This document shows, piece after piece, positions 54,841 to 64,000 of a stretch of DNA of 64,000 nt. The position numbers and the translations under genes were made by a program. The stretch lies in the NCBI GenBank assembly GCA_038277395.1, contig CM076190.1, positions 231,666,082 to 231,730,081 on the forward strand, given 5' to 3'. The notes beneath the pieces are model-generated. The model searched no databases, was not told the origin of the DNA, and saw only the letters and a list, made by a program, of their open reading frames with translations. Origin of the DNA: Dryocosmus kuriphilus. Taxonomy: Eukaryota; Arthropoda; Insecta; Hymenoptera; Cynipidae. Within the stretch, counting starts at the first letter, position 1, and each line of letters begins with the position of its first letter.

Positions 54841-54936
54841 TCGAGGATATGTGGAAATTCTTTTGACGGACTGAGTGTGGGACTCGGCCTAAACGGCCCC
54901 GACACACTAAAACAACCTCCTCCTCCGTCACTCAGA

Positions 54937-55155
54937 CTATAAGTCCACTCTGCCCCTCTTGTCCATCCCAGACCTCTTAATGAAACCCAGAATTTCGCTC
55001 TCATTTAGCGCTGAAATGTCTCCAGGTTCCATGATGTGATGCCCGAGGAATCCTTCCCGAAATCCAGCTAGCGCCGGACATTGGCGTAGACCGTGTATAG
55101 AAGTCTCGTCATCTCTACCGTATTTCCTGCACTCTGTTGTGGGACTAAGTTCCAT
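54937..55155 (-). pseudogene. LINE ORF2 C-terminal fragment
   Basis: TECRKYGRDDETSIHGLRQC followed by PALAGFREGFLGHHIMEPGD is the Cys-rich tail (C-x-x-C/Y...H...C) that ends R1/I-type LINE polymerases. One Cys of the first pair has become Tyr. The frame is open from the joint with ORF1 near 55150 to its stop. Confidence 0.7.
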
Positions 55156-55515
55156 TTTGTGTATGTATAAAGCTCAGACCTGGTGATTTCAGAGCCTTAG
55201 ACCTTTCTGTCTCCCTGTTCAATGGAGTGTCCTTGGAGCTCTTTTTCCTCTTACCAGCATGACGGGCAAAAGGATTTGCTCCAGATGAAGTCCCCTGTTC
55301 CAAGAACCCTTGCGAGGAGCCCTGGCTGCCCGGCAATTCTTTCCTTCGCTACTTGGAAGCCGACCCCTATGGAACCGTCCCATTTGGGGCCGTTTTCTTT
55401 CGAGCCGTCCCCTTTTTGCGATGGGCTAACTAAGTAAATAAATAAAGTCCCCGGAGAGGGGCCATTATTTTTATTAGTTGTGTTTTCTGTGTTCGCCGTA
55501 TTGGGCCCCACGTGA
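55145..55515 (-). pseudogene. LINE ORF1 N-terminal fragment
   Basis: Two overlapping frames (55251-55511 and 55145-55336) hold low-complexity, charged sequence as at the start of LINE gag-like proteins: MGPNTANTENTTNKNNGPSP in one and HAGKRKKSSKDTPLNRETER in the other. A frame change lies near 55260-55330. Identification rests mainly on its position between leader and ORF2 tail. Confidence 0.45.
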
Positions 55516-56149
55516 GAAGCTGGGGATTCAAAGGACTGCTCCCTGCAGAGCCCACCTTACAGGTAGAGGGTCTGAATACTCAGGGATTCGACCGGGTATC
55601 CCTAAGTCTCCGTTTCGACAACTCCTTTAAAATCCGCCATGCCCGTCTCAAATGAGGGGCAAACAGGAGCATTCAAGGATTTGGTAACCCTGGTGCCACT
55701 CAGCTTTCGACGCGGCGACCACATCTTAGTTTGGCAGCATGAGAACATGCACCCACGATATTCCAGGAGGCTTTGCCATTACCCTCTGGAAGGATCGCCT
55801 TTCGGTCAGGGTCCCGCAGGCCAGCGACCCCCATTTACCCAGAGCAGCCGCATCTCGCGATACATTCCCTCTGGTTCACCTACTCTAGGTCGCTCGTCCG
55901 ATTAGACCCCTGCCCCCCCCCCCCCCCAGCAGCTACAAGGTCATGTGATGCCCAGGGAGGGTCCGCGGACAGATACTCTCAAGCACTCCAAAACGAGACA
56001 GCATATTATTTTTGCTATGTATCAAAGTCTACCTGCTTATAGCAAACAGAGGCCTCTTTCCATCCTATCGAGTGTGATGGCCGAGACTATTGTGATGTAT
56101 TAAAATTACACTGGACTTATTCTGTCTGGCGAGAGCCAGCAATCCCTCG

Positions 56150-58038
56150 CTTGTCAATTACCTTGTCAGTCAATACTATTAGTACCCTTACTCAATAACG
56201 TATCGTATAAGTTATTTGTGGCGGGGTGCCGTCAAACAGGTGATGGTATCATGTGTGGAGCTTACAGCATGACCACGAAGCTCGAAGCAAATATCGCAGA
56301 TTTTGTGCACGGTAAGAACGAATATATCAGCTTGATACCGAAATTGGATGAAAGCGGTATGCAACGCTTTAATACGTCTTATACCGGTCTAAACTTTCGC
56401 GAGTAGTAGCTGTCGCGTAGCAGTTGTTAAGGCAGGACTAACTCATGCCTATGGACACACAACAGTTGAAATCAATTAAAAATTTGTCGATATATTGATG
56501 CTAAAATCTCGCGCAATGAGCTCACAAAATACCATTACTCCAGAAAAAAAAACCTAAAATCACGAAATTCCTTCACATGTGCCAAATGGTCCTTCGTGCA
56601 TTTGCCTTCACAGTGCACTGCATTCTTCATGTTCCTGTTTGTAAAACGCTTGTGTCATAGTCTGATGCATCATGGTTTCACGGTGTTCATGTTCGTGCAA
56701 GTCTAAGCATGCATCGCTTATTGCCTTAGCGCACCCAGCGAGCCCAATTCGACTTCAGTCGTGGCGGCGCGTCGGAGGTGGCACATTGCAATTTCCATTT
56801 GTTTCTGATCCACTCTTCAATCTATGGTTTTCCAACATTTTCGATTTGTCCATTACGTATAGTTCTTTACTGTGCTGTGATTCCAGTGACTCGCGCTTGT
56901 GGTAATGGAAAGGAAGAAGATACTCGGACGGAATTTTGATTTTCCCATTTTTGAAGGTAAGAATAGGCACTTGTGCATAATTAAGCTTCCTTGTCATTCT
57001 ATACTATTAGTACCCTTACTCAATAACGTATCGTATAAGTTATTTGTGGGGGGGGGGGGGGGTGCCGTCAAACAGGTGATGGTATCATGTGTGGAGCTTG
57101 CAGCATGTCCACGAAGCTCGAAGCAAATATCGCAGATTTTATGCACGGTAAGTACGAGTATATCAGCTTGATACCGAAATTGGATGAAAGCGGTATGCAA
57201 CGCTTTAATACGTCTTATGCCGGTTTAAACTTCCGCGAGTAGTAACTGTCGAGTAGCAATTGTTAAGACATGACTAAGTCATGCCTATGGACACTCACCA
57301 GTTGAAATGAATTAAAAATTTGTCAATATGTTGATGCTAACATCTCGCGCAATGAGCTCACAAAATACCAATGCTCCAGAAAAAAACCCTAAAATCACGA
57401 AATTCCTTTACATGTGCCAAATGGTCCTTCGTGCATTTGCCTTCACAGTGCACTGCATTCTTCATGTTCCTGCTTGTAAAACACTTCTGTCATAGTCTGG
57501 TGCATCACGGTTTCACGGTGCTCATGTCCGTGCAAGTCTAAGCATGCATCGCTTATTGCCTTAGCGCAACCAGCGAGCCCATTTCGACTTCAGTCGTCGC
57601 GGCTCGTCGGAGGTGGCACATTGCAATTTCAATTTGCTTCTGATCCACTCTTCAATTTATGGTCTTCCAACATTTTCGATTTGTCAATTACGTATAGTTC
57701 TTTACTGTGCTGTGATCAGAGTGTCTCGCGCTTGTGGTAATGGAAAGGAAGAAGATTCTCGGACGGAATTTTGATTTTCCCATTTTTGAAGGTAAGAATA
57801 GGCACTTGTCCATAATTGAGCTTCCTTTTTATTCTATACTATTAGTATCCTTACTCAATAACGTATCTTATAAGTTATTTGTTGGGAGTGCCGTCAAACT
57901 GGTGATGGTATCATGTGTGGAGCTTGCAGCATGACCACGAAGCTCGAAGCAAATATCGCAGATTTTATGCACGGTAAGTACGAGTATATCAGTTTGATAC
58001 CGAAAGATGAAAGCGATATGCAACGCTTTAATACGTAT
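56150..58038. repeat. Tandem array, ~830-bp units (units 1, 2 and start of 3)
   Basis: TACCCTTACTCAATAACGTA-type starts occur at 56183, 57011 and 57846, so the period is 828-835 bp. Units 1 and 2 are complete and very similar. Unit 3 is cut at about 58038 by a DNA transposon and resumes at about 61262. A poly-G tract in unit 2 (57049-57062) is absent from the others. Confidence 0.92.
56905..57242 (+). CDS. Possible two-exon mini-gene in the 830-bp array
   Basis: ATG at 56905 opens MERKKILGRNFDFPIFE and one base, then a strong donor GAAG|GTAAGAATAG. The acceptor AAACAG (57075) leads to GDGIMCGACSMSTKLEANI, ADFMHGKYEYISLIPKL and DESGMQRFN, stop TAG at 57240-57242. The frame joins exactly across a 119-nt intron, giving about 72 residues with a C-x2-C. 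The same arrangement is present across units 2 and 3 (ATG 57740, exon 2 from about 57899) but unit 3 is changed after LIPK. A second GTAAGT donor inside exon 2 (after ATGCACG) may mean the real gene has more exons. No family recognised. Confidence 0.35.
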
Positions 58039-58474
58039 TTTTTGTTTGATACGCATACTGCGCATTAGAATGATCCAAGTTTCAAGAACAATTAGGAAAA
58101 GAACCTCAGGGAAAAAACACAGAAAAAAAACCCAGAGAGGAGACAATACGTCCCCGAAGGTTTTTGATGCACTGAATCCGAATCGGACCCCAGAATCGAC
58201 CGCTCGTCCCAGATTTCCGAGATACTATAACCTAAAATTGCAAAAAACAGGGTTTTTGGTATTTTCAGAGTAGGATGACATGGTGAATAATTTTTTTTTG
58301 TAAAAACCGATAACGTCGTTTGGAAGCACAGTTCTTGCCCTTCTAAACGGTCTTTTAACTCTTAAAATATCTTTACTTTTCGCGGAGATATCGTTCATTG
58401 AAGTTTACTACTTCAGTGATCTTGAGCATGGCCAAAATAAAGGAAAGAAAAGTATGTCACCATCTGATTTAATC

Positions 58475-58639
58475 AACTGCATCAAATTTAGAAACAAATG
58501 ACAATGTGAGTGATCGTCTTATGTTTTAAAACTGCATAGTATTCAGAAACAAATGGCAATGTGAATGAGCGTCTTATGTTTCAGAACTGCATCAAATTCA
58601 GAAAAAAATGACAATGTGCGTGATCGTCTTATATTTTAG
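58475..58639. repeat. Three 55-bp tandem repeats
   Basis: Units start at 58475, 58530 and 58585 with AACTGCAT, continue AGAAACAAATGACAATGTG and end in GTCTTATGTTTTA. They lie between the left TIR and the gene of the long-TIR transposon. Confidence 0.85.
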
Positions 58640-58829
58640 ATCTACAGTCTTGCATTCATTGACATAACTGTCTTCGTGCTTGAGAGTCGGGCTAGCGGAT
58701 AAGTGTGCTCTCTTGGCAAATTTTTTTTTGGTGTTAAGGGTTTTTCCACAGCTGCAGATTGACTGATACCTGTGTTTCTACCAAATTAATACTTTCCGTG
58801 TTCGATATCATGCTTGAGCGGTGGGGTAA

Positions 58830-60535
58830 CGGATAAATTTATGAAAATATCGAGGATTCCATGCAAAGAAAAGTAAATAACTTTTGTTATGTTTGCGGAA
58901 AATTTGAAGTAACTCGGTGTCGTAGAGAAATGTATGATGATATAAAAAATTTGTTGAATGTTTGTTATAAGAAGCTTATGAAATAGCTTCATAAATCAAG
59001 GTTTCTAAACTCTATATGTAAGTATTGCAGGCGAACTCTAAATCACTGGGATAGAATTCAGAAAGAAGTTGTCATCATACCAACAGCTTGGCGCGAGCGT
59101 ACAAGTCATAATAATGACTGCTACTTTTGCAAATGTGATTTGACAGGTTTTTTCCTTAACAATAAAGCATATATTTTTTACACGAAAGTAGTTAGCGTGA
59201 CACTAGCCCAATAGGGGAATATAAAAAGAGCTGAAAGTCCTGGTCCAGAGTCACAAAAACTTCATCCAGCAGAACCTGAGCAAGTAAAAGGTGATGATGG
59301 CATACAAGACGTAATTTCCCTTGATGACAGCGAACCCAAACTTTTTGATCAAAATTCGTTAGATGGCTTGATTCTGATTTAAATCTACCTAAGGATTCAG
59401 CTGAATTGCTTGCTTCAAGGCTCAAGGAGAGAAATCTTCTAGCACCTGAGACAAAAGTTTCTATTGATAGAAACAGTGATGAACATTTCCCGAAGTCTTT
59501 TACTCACGAAAATAACCTTGTTTATTGCAATAGCGTAACGAATCTGGTTGGTGTGTATGGCCTAGAATAAGATTATAAGCCAGAGAACTGGCGAATATGC
59601 GGCTATCCCTATTGGCCACTCCACATTAATGAAGGAATCATATGACAGTTTTGGACCTCTTCTTGAGAAAATTAATTACAAAAAACACAGTTAGTTGATT
59701 TGTAGTGACTTTAAAATGATCAACATTTTGGTGGGCTTGCAGTCTGTGAATACAAAGACCCGGTGTTTTCTATGTTTCTGGGATAGTCGTGATCGACGAA
59801 AACATTGGATAGAAAAATATTGGCCGACAAGAAATGTAATGAAGGTTGTTTCCAACAACATTATTCATAAATGTCTTGTAAAGACTGAACAAATCTTGGT
59901 ACCTCCTCTACACATCAAGCTTGGCTTCATGAAGCAATTCACTAAAGCTTTGGATAAAGAAGGAAAATGTTTCAAGTATCTCCAAGAAAAATTTAAAAAT
60001 TTGTCTGATGCAAAACTTAAAGAAGGTATATTTGTAGGGCCTGATATTCGATTGCTCATGAAAGACGATGAATTTTTATCAACCATGACAACCATAGAAG
60101 AAAATGCTTGGACGAGTTTCAAAAGTGTTACAGAAAAATTTTTAGGAAATAATCGGGATCCTCAGTATAAAACTATTATATCTTCCATGTTGTAAAATTT
60201 TTAGAAATTAGGCCGTTTAATGAGTTTGAAACTGCCCTTTTTATTTTTCCACTTGGATTACTTTCCTGAAAATGTTGGAGTATTTAGTGAAGAAATGGGT
60301 GAAAGATTCCATCAGGACTTCAAAGAAAAAGAGAAAAATTATCAAGGTAGGTGGAATGAGAGAATGATGGCGGACTATTGCTGGTCTTTAAAAAGACATG
60401 ACATATCCACTGAACATGGACGCAAATCTCTCTTAAATGTCCATTTGAAGAAAAGTGAGAACCCGTCCTGGAAGTTACAATATAGGGTTACAGGGTTCTT
60501 GGGGTTTTCATTCAGGGTTAACCTGTCGTGGGGGT
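58830..60535 (+). pseudogene. Decayed transposon-type gene (CYVCG ... GERFHQD family)
   Basis: The reading passes through several frames: NKLCYVCGKFEVTRC-like start near 58880, a second zinc pair (SICKYCRRTLNHW and NDCYFCKCDLTGFFLNNKAY), then LPKDSAELLASRLKERNLLA (59385), IPIGHSTLMKESYD (59600), FLCFWDSRDRRKHW, VPPLHIKLGFMKQFTKALDK, ENAWTSFKSVTEKFLGNNRD (open frame 59695-60195) and GERFHQDFKEKEKNYQGRWN with MMADYCWSLKR (60220-60537). I recall this motif order from a repeated, uncharacterised arthropod protein family. Long TIRs around it support a DNA transposon. Many stops; not functional. Confidence 0.7.
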
Positions 60536-60790
60536 AGCTTCAGCTTAGTACATAGTTCCTGGGATTATCAGTCAGGGTTAGCCTGTCGTGGGGGCAGCTC
60601 CGTCTGAGTGCAGGATTCTTGGGGGTTAGTACTCGAGGTTAACGTGCCGTGGGTGTGACGCTATAGGGCTACAGGTTACTCGGGATTTTTCTTTATAAAT
60701 TATCCTGTCGCGGGTGTGATGCTATAGTGTTACAGGGTACTTGAAGGTTCTTTTTTTTTTAGGTTAAGTTTCCGTGGCTTAAGCGTATGC
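60487..60790. repeat. About five ~60-bp degenerate tandem repeats
   Basis: CCTGTCGTGGG or a variant recurs at 60521, 60581, 60642, 60703 and about 60768, following TACAGGGTTCTTGGGG-like starts. They directly follow the decayed gene, whose last open frame runs into them. Confidence 0.8.
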
Positions 60791-61261
60791 TGGTTACAAC
60801 GCACTTAGGTTGTGCAGTTGTTATTTCGGCGTCTTAAGCTCAGAGCCTGTATGGGTTTATACACTCGATATAGCCGTAGATCTCGATACTGAACATTTAG
60901 GTTAGGATATCTTGATATTCTGAGATGGCGTGTTAACACTAAGGTGAGCTTGGATTCAGCGAATGAACGATATCACCGCGAAAAATAAAGATGTTTTAAA
61001 AATTAAGAAACCGTTTTGAAGGGTAAGAATTGTGCTTTCAAATTGCGTTACCGGTTTTTACAAAGAAATTCATTCGCCATGTCATCTAACTCCAAAAATA
61101 ACAAAAAAATCTGTTCTTCGCACGTTTAGCTTAGAATAACTCGGAAACCTAGGGTGATGGGTCGATTCTGAGGGCAGATTCGGATTCAGCGTATCAAAGG
61201 CTTCGGAAACATATTGTCCGCTTTCTGGGTTTTCCCATTTTTGAAATTTTGTCGGCCTGCG

Positions 61262-61650
61262 TTACCGGTCTGAACTTTCATGAGTAGTCACTGTCGTATA
61301 GCAGTTGTTATGGAAGGACCAAGTCATGACTATGGACACTCACCTGTTGAGATCAATTAAAAAAATTCTCAATATATTGATGCTGACATCTCGTGCAATG
61401 AGTCCGACTTCGCTCGTCGTGACGCGTCGGAGGTGGCACATTCAAATTCTTTCTGATCCACTCTTGAATTTATGATTTTCAAACATTTTCGATCTGTCAA
61501 TTACGTCTAGTTCTTTATTGTGCTGCGATCTGAGTGTCTCCTGCTCGTGGAAATGGAACGGAAGAAGATTCTCTGACGTAACTTTGAGTGCCCCATTTTT
61601 GTAGTTAAGGATAAATACTTGTCCATAACTTAGCTTCCGACCTACGAAGA
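61262..61650. repeat. Remainder of unit 3 of the 830-bp array
   Basis: Resumes TTACCGGTCTGAACTT, then AGCAGTTGTTATGGAAGGAC and GGACACTCACCTGTTGA as in units 1 and 2, with a deletion of about 150 bp in the middle. The ATGGAACGGAAGAAG start of the mini-gene is present but is followed by a stop codon after seven residues. Confidence 0.85.
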
Positions 61651-62800
61651 TATTGTGAGATATTGCATGGATGAAAACAATAAACTATTCTCGGCAGCGT
61701 AATTTTAGTATCGGAAAAACAGGATGTCTGGATTCAAAAGAGTCAAGCAGATTGGGTAACAAAATAGAAAGATAACATCGCCAGGAAGCTCGGAAAGAAT
61801 GTTCTGTTGTCTTACCCAAACCTTCAAATCCCAAATCCGTACAAGAAACCTTCACGATGACGACCTACTAGAAAATAATAAAAACAACAGAGGAGGGACA
61901 GATGCTATTTATGAACCAATCCATAACGAATCTTCGCAGGTGAGGGTTTTATTAAGAGCCGAAGGTATGTATAGCGAAAGATTCGTAATATCAGATCGCG
62001 CTGCTGCTGCATCAGCGTCGAGTATGCTGGAAGATGTTGGTATTATTTTAAACACTGATTATTCTCATGTGACTGATAAGAACAAAATAAAGAGAAGAAA
62101 TTCGCCTGAGGACTGAATTATGAACGTACACTCAATAACCAGAAAGTTCACTTCGTGGTCTCTACTTCGATGGTCGAAAAGATGACATGCTGACCATTGA
62201 AAATTTTGAGAAAAATGTTTTCCTAGAATAGCGAAAGAGGAGCACTACTCTCTCATCCAAGGAGCAAATTCAGTTTATGTTGGTTAAGTCAATACTCCAG
62301 CAGGGTTTTCACAGGCCATTTCTACCGACATTCCCTCCCACCTTCGTGAAAGTGAATTTTCACTGGATGAGTTGGACGTAGTTGGAGGCAAAGGAACTGA
62401 TGTGAATAGAGGGTGGAATAACGGTGTGAATCATCGGACAGAAATCAGTTTGAAGCATCTTTGGAAATGAGGCGCATGTTTACTCCATTTCAGCGAACTA
62501 TAACTCAGACATTTGTTTCAATATTTAAATGGGGAGACGATTATGCAAAAGACACTTGCTGGTCAATTGGTGGAAAGCTCAGTAGCTACGAGAAGCTTTT
62601 CATTGTAGTTTTTAATAAAATTAACTGGAAAGTACCAGAGGTTGGCCGAAAAACCCTGATTCAAGATCGACAGTATCTTCTCGATACTTCACTTGCCATA
62701 CGAGATGGTTGTTGTTTAAATTGTAACGCTGCCTTTTTCCCGCCTCAGATTTCTCTAAGTCCCCCTTATTGGATAGCTCAATCTAAACCAGGGTAGGATG
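61650..62800 (+). pseudogene. Second decayed transposon-type gene (DEL..VGxxGT..N family)
   Basis: In mixed frames: PTYEDIVRYC-like start after 61650, SERFVISDRAAAASASSMLE with DVGIILNTDYSHVTDKNKIK (61799-62116), LRGLYFDGRKDDMLTIENF, EEHYSLIQGANSVYVG, SEFSLDELDVVGGKGTDVNR, ACLLHFSEL and LRHLFQYLNGET, and finally DRQYLLDTSLAIRDGCC. This order is familiar from another uncharacterised, multi-copy arthropod family that I take to be transposon-derived. The VGCDGT core expected in relatives is VGGKGT here, so the acidic residue is lost. Stops and shifts abound. Confidence 0.6.
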
Positions 62801-62889
62801 TGGGGGTAAGGGTCAAGACAGTGATAACAACGGTGTGTATCATTATAATAAGAACGACTCTATTTCTCCTGTAATGTACATTTCTAAGT

Positions 62890-63100
62890 GAGTGTATGTT
62901 TGTGTGAAAGTGTGTGTGAACGTGTAGGTGTATGTGCGCGGCTTTTTACATGAGTATGTGTGCTTGTATTGTGTGACTCGATATAAAGACTAGGTGTGTG
63001 TGTGTGTGTACGTGGACTCCGCGTGATGTGTGTTCTCGTGTTGTGTGACTCAATATAAACTAAGGTTGTTCGCATGTCTGGTACGGCGGACGTGCGATTG
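62890..63100. repeat. GT-rich low-complexity region with an ~85-bp duplication
   Basis: Contains GTGTGTGTGTGTG runs, and TTGTGTGACTCGATATAAA / TTGTGTGACTCAATATAAA about 85 bp apart. No gene. Confidence 0.75.
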
Positions 63101-63372
63101 CTACGGTGGTGGTCCGGCCGCCTTAAGTTCTCTGGAGTTGTTCCTGTAACAGGTTAGATGAAAACGGTATCGGTAGAGCGGTATCTTTGCGGTGATTCGC
63201 GCGAATTAGACGGGGTCGGTAGAGCGGTATCTCTAGGCACGGTTCCTGATGGACCCGGGTGCTCCCCCTTTCGAAGCGGTACAGGTGGTCGGGGGACGGC
63301 CCCCAGGGTCAGGACGGGCGCGGTGTGGTTACGGTTTTGTACGGTCACGGTGTGGTCGGTCGGGTGGGGGTT
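63101..63372. other. GC-rich flank of the satellite
   Basis: GC-rich sequence with short direct repeats such as GGTAGAGCGGTATCT at 63171 and 63218. The 106-codon frame at 63158-63478 runs into the satellite and shows no family motif. Confidence 0.5.
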
Positions 63373-64000
63373 GCCGACAGGAGGGTGGCTAGGGAGACCT
63401 AGGCCACGTCTCCTGTGTCACATGTGTAGACCACGGGTGAGCCCGTCCATCTACGCATGCGTCGGTCTCCCCAGGTGAGGGTCGGAAGGTGGAGTCGCCG
63501 ACAGGAGGGTGGCTAGGGGACTTAGTCCACGTCTCCTGTGTCACATGTGTAGACCACGGGTGAGCCCGTCCATCTACGCATGCGTCGGTCTCCCCAGGTG
63601 AGGGTCGGAAAGTGGAGTCGCCGACAGGAGGGTGGCTAGGGGACCTAGTCTACGTCTCCTGTGTCACATGTGTAGACCACGGGTGAGCCCGTCCATCTAC
63701 GCATGCGTCGGTCTCCCCAGGTGAGGGTCGGTAGGTGGAGTCGCCGACAGGAGGGTGGCTAGGGGACCTAGTCCACGTCTCCTGTATCGCATGTGCAGAC
63801 CGCGGATGAGCCCGTCCATCTACGCATGCGTCGGTCTCCCCGGATGGGGACTGGGAGGTGCAGTTGCCGACAGGTGGGTGGCTAGGGGACCTAGTCCACG
63901 TCTCCTGTGTCACATGTGCACACCACGGGTGAGCCCGTCCATCTACGCATGCGTCGGTCTCCCCGGATGGGGACTGGGAGGTGGAGTTGCCGACAGGAGG
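63373..64000. repeat. GC-rich 123-bp tandem satellite, runs off the right edge
   Basis: GCCGACAGGAGGGTGGCTAG (or the TTGCCGACAGG form) recurs at 63373, 63497, 63620, 63743, 63866 and 63989. The first spacing is 124 bp and the others 123 bp. Units contain CCATCTACGCATGCGTCGGT and are highly similar, with two slightly different types (AGGTGAGGGTCGGAAG versus GGATGGGGACTGGGAG). Because 123 is divisible by three, one - strand frame stays open through several units (63650-63913). Confidence 0.93.

Larger units (their letters stand above)
54845..56040 (-). mobile_element. Second internally deleted R1-clade-like LINE
   Basis: On the - strand: a GC-rich 5' leader (about 55510-56040), an ORF1 start, a direct joint near 55150 to the C terminus of ORF2, and a 3' UTR. 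The 3' UTR contains TTTTAGTGTGTCGGGGCC...GTCCCACACT and then GTCCGTCAAAAGAATTTCC, matching the end of LINE copies L1 and L2. Most of ORF1 and nearly all ORF2 are deleted. Confidence 0.7.
58105..61255. mobile_element. DNA transposon with long (~290 bp) imperfect TIRs, inserted in the 830-bp array
   Basis: Left arm (about 58105-58400) and right arm (about 60955-61255) are inverted relatives: GGATGACATGGTGAATAATT, GTAAAAACCGATAACG, AAGCACAGTTCTTGCCCTTC and CGCGGAGATATCGTTCATT on the left have complements on the right, as do CACTGAATCCGAATC and AAAACCCAGA further out. Between them is a decayed transposon-type gene. Unit 3 of the 830-bp array is interrupted at TTTAATACGT and resumes at TTACCGGTCTGAAC. 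The outermost bases and a target duplication are not clear. Confidence 0.7.

Noticed and set aside
56899..57171. Unspliced 90-codon frame starting at the mini-gene ATG
   Set aside because: It runs through the donor and a poly-G tract that varies between units; the spliced reading is better supported.

Overview
This window looks like AT-rich insect nuclear DNA. It has no operons, no rRNA or tRNA that I can see, and most of it is transposable elements. The element families (BEL/Pao, copia and gypsy LTR elements, an R1-clade-like LINE, Penelope-like elements, Tc1/mariner, a Merlin/ISXO2-like transposon) and the AT-rich introns full of degenerate short repeats point to an arthropod, probably an insect. 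Hymenoptera is my best guess at low confidence.

The main non-transposon feature is a split gene on the + strand that runs from the left edge to about 52.2 kb. Seven exons are proposed: 1-41 (partial), 11366-11446, 15636-15716, 17186-17230, 17321-17434, 36649-36783, and the terminal exon 51568-52205. Every internal exon is a multiple of three long and every intron is phase 1. The exons stay open in one frame across all junctions. Several share intron-flank sequence, so the gene seems to have grown by duplication of small exon modules. I do not recognise the protein. Its introns (about 11.3, 4.2, 1.5, 0.09, 19.2 and 14.8 kb) hold nearly all the transposons.

Layout. 0.5-5 kb: 5'-truncated BEL/Pao element with a 48-bp in-frame repeat after pol. 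6-11 kb: diverged tandem and dispersed repeats and a transposase fragment. 12-14.4 kb: a GC-richer block and a 480-bp foldback. 18.06-36.33 kb: one copia insertion (LTRs and 5-bp target duplication visible). Inside it is a tandem array of copia-RT plus an ORF2-less LINE derivative, and inside the second LINE copy sits a 9.4-kb gypsy element with identical 369-bp LTRs. 37-38 kb: degenerate repeats. 38.3-42.0 kb: Merlin-like transposon carrying an 18-unit minisatellite. 42.2-50.1 kb: deleted mariner, dispersed repeats, Penelope and LINE fragments, an intact mariner with perfect TIRs, a 1-kb TA-flanked foldback MITE, and a third degraded mariner.

Beyond the gene (52-64 kb) lie a second internally deleted LINE, a roughly 830-bp tandem array with a possible two-exon mini-gene, a long-TIR DNA transposon inserted in that array, a second degraded transposon-type gene, and a GC-rich 123-bp satellite running off the right edge.

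All assignments come from reading the sequence by eye. Family names rest on motifs I recognise; no database search was run.
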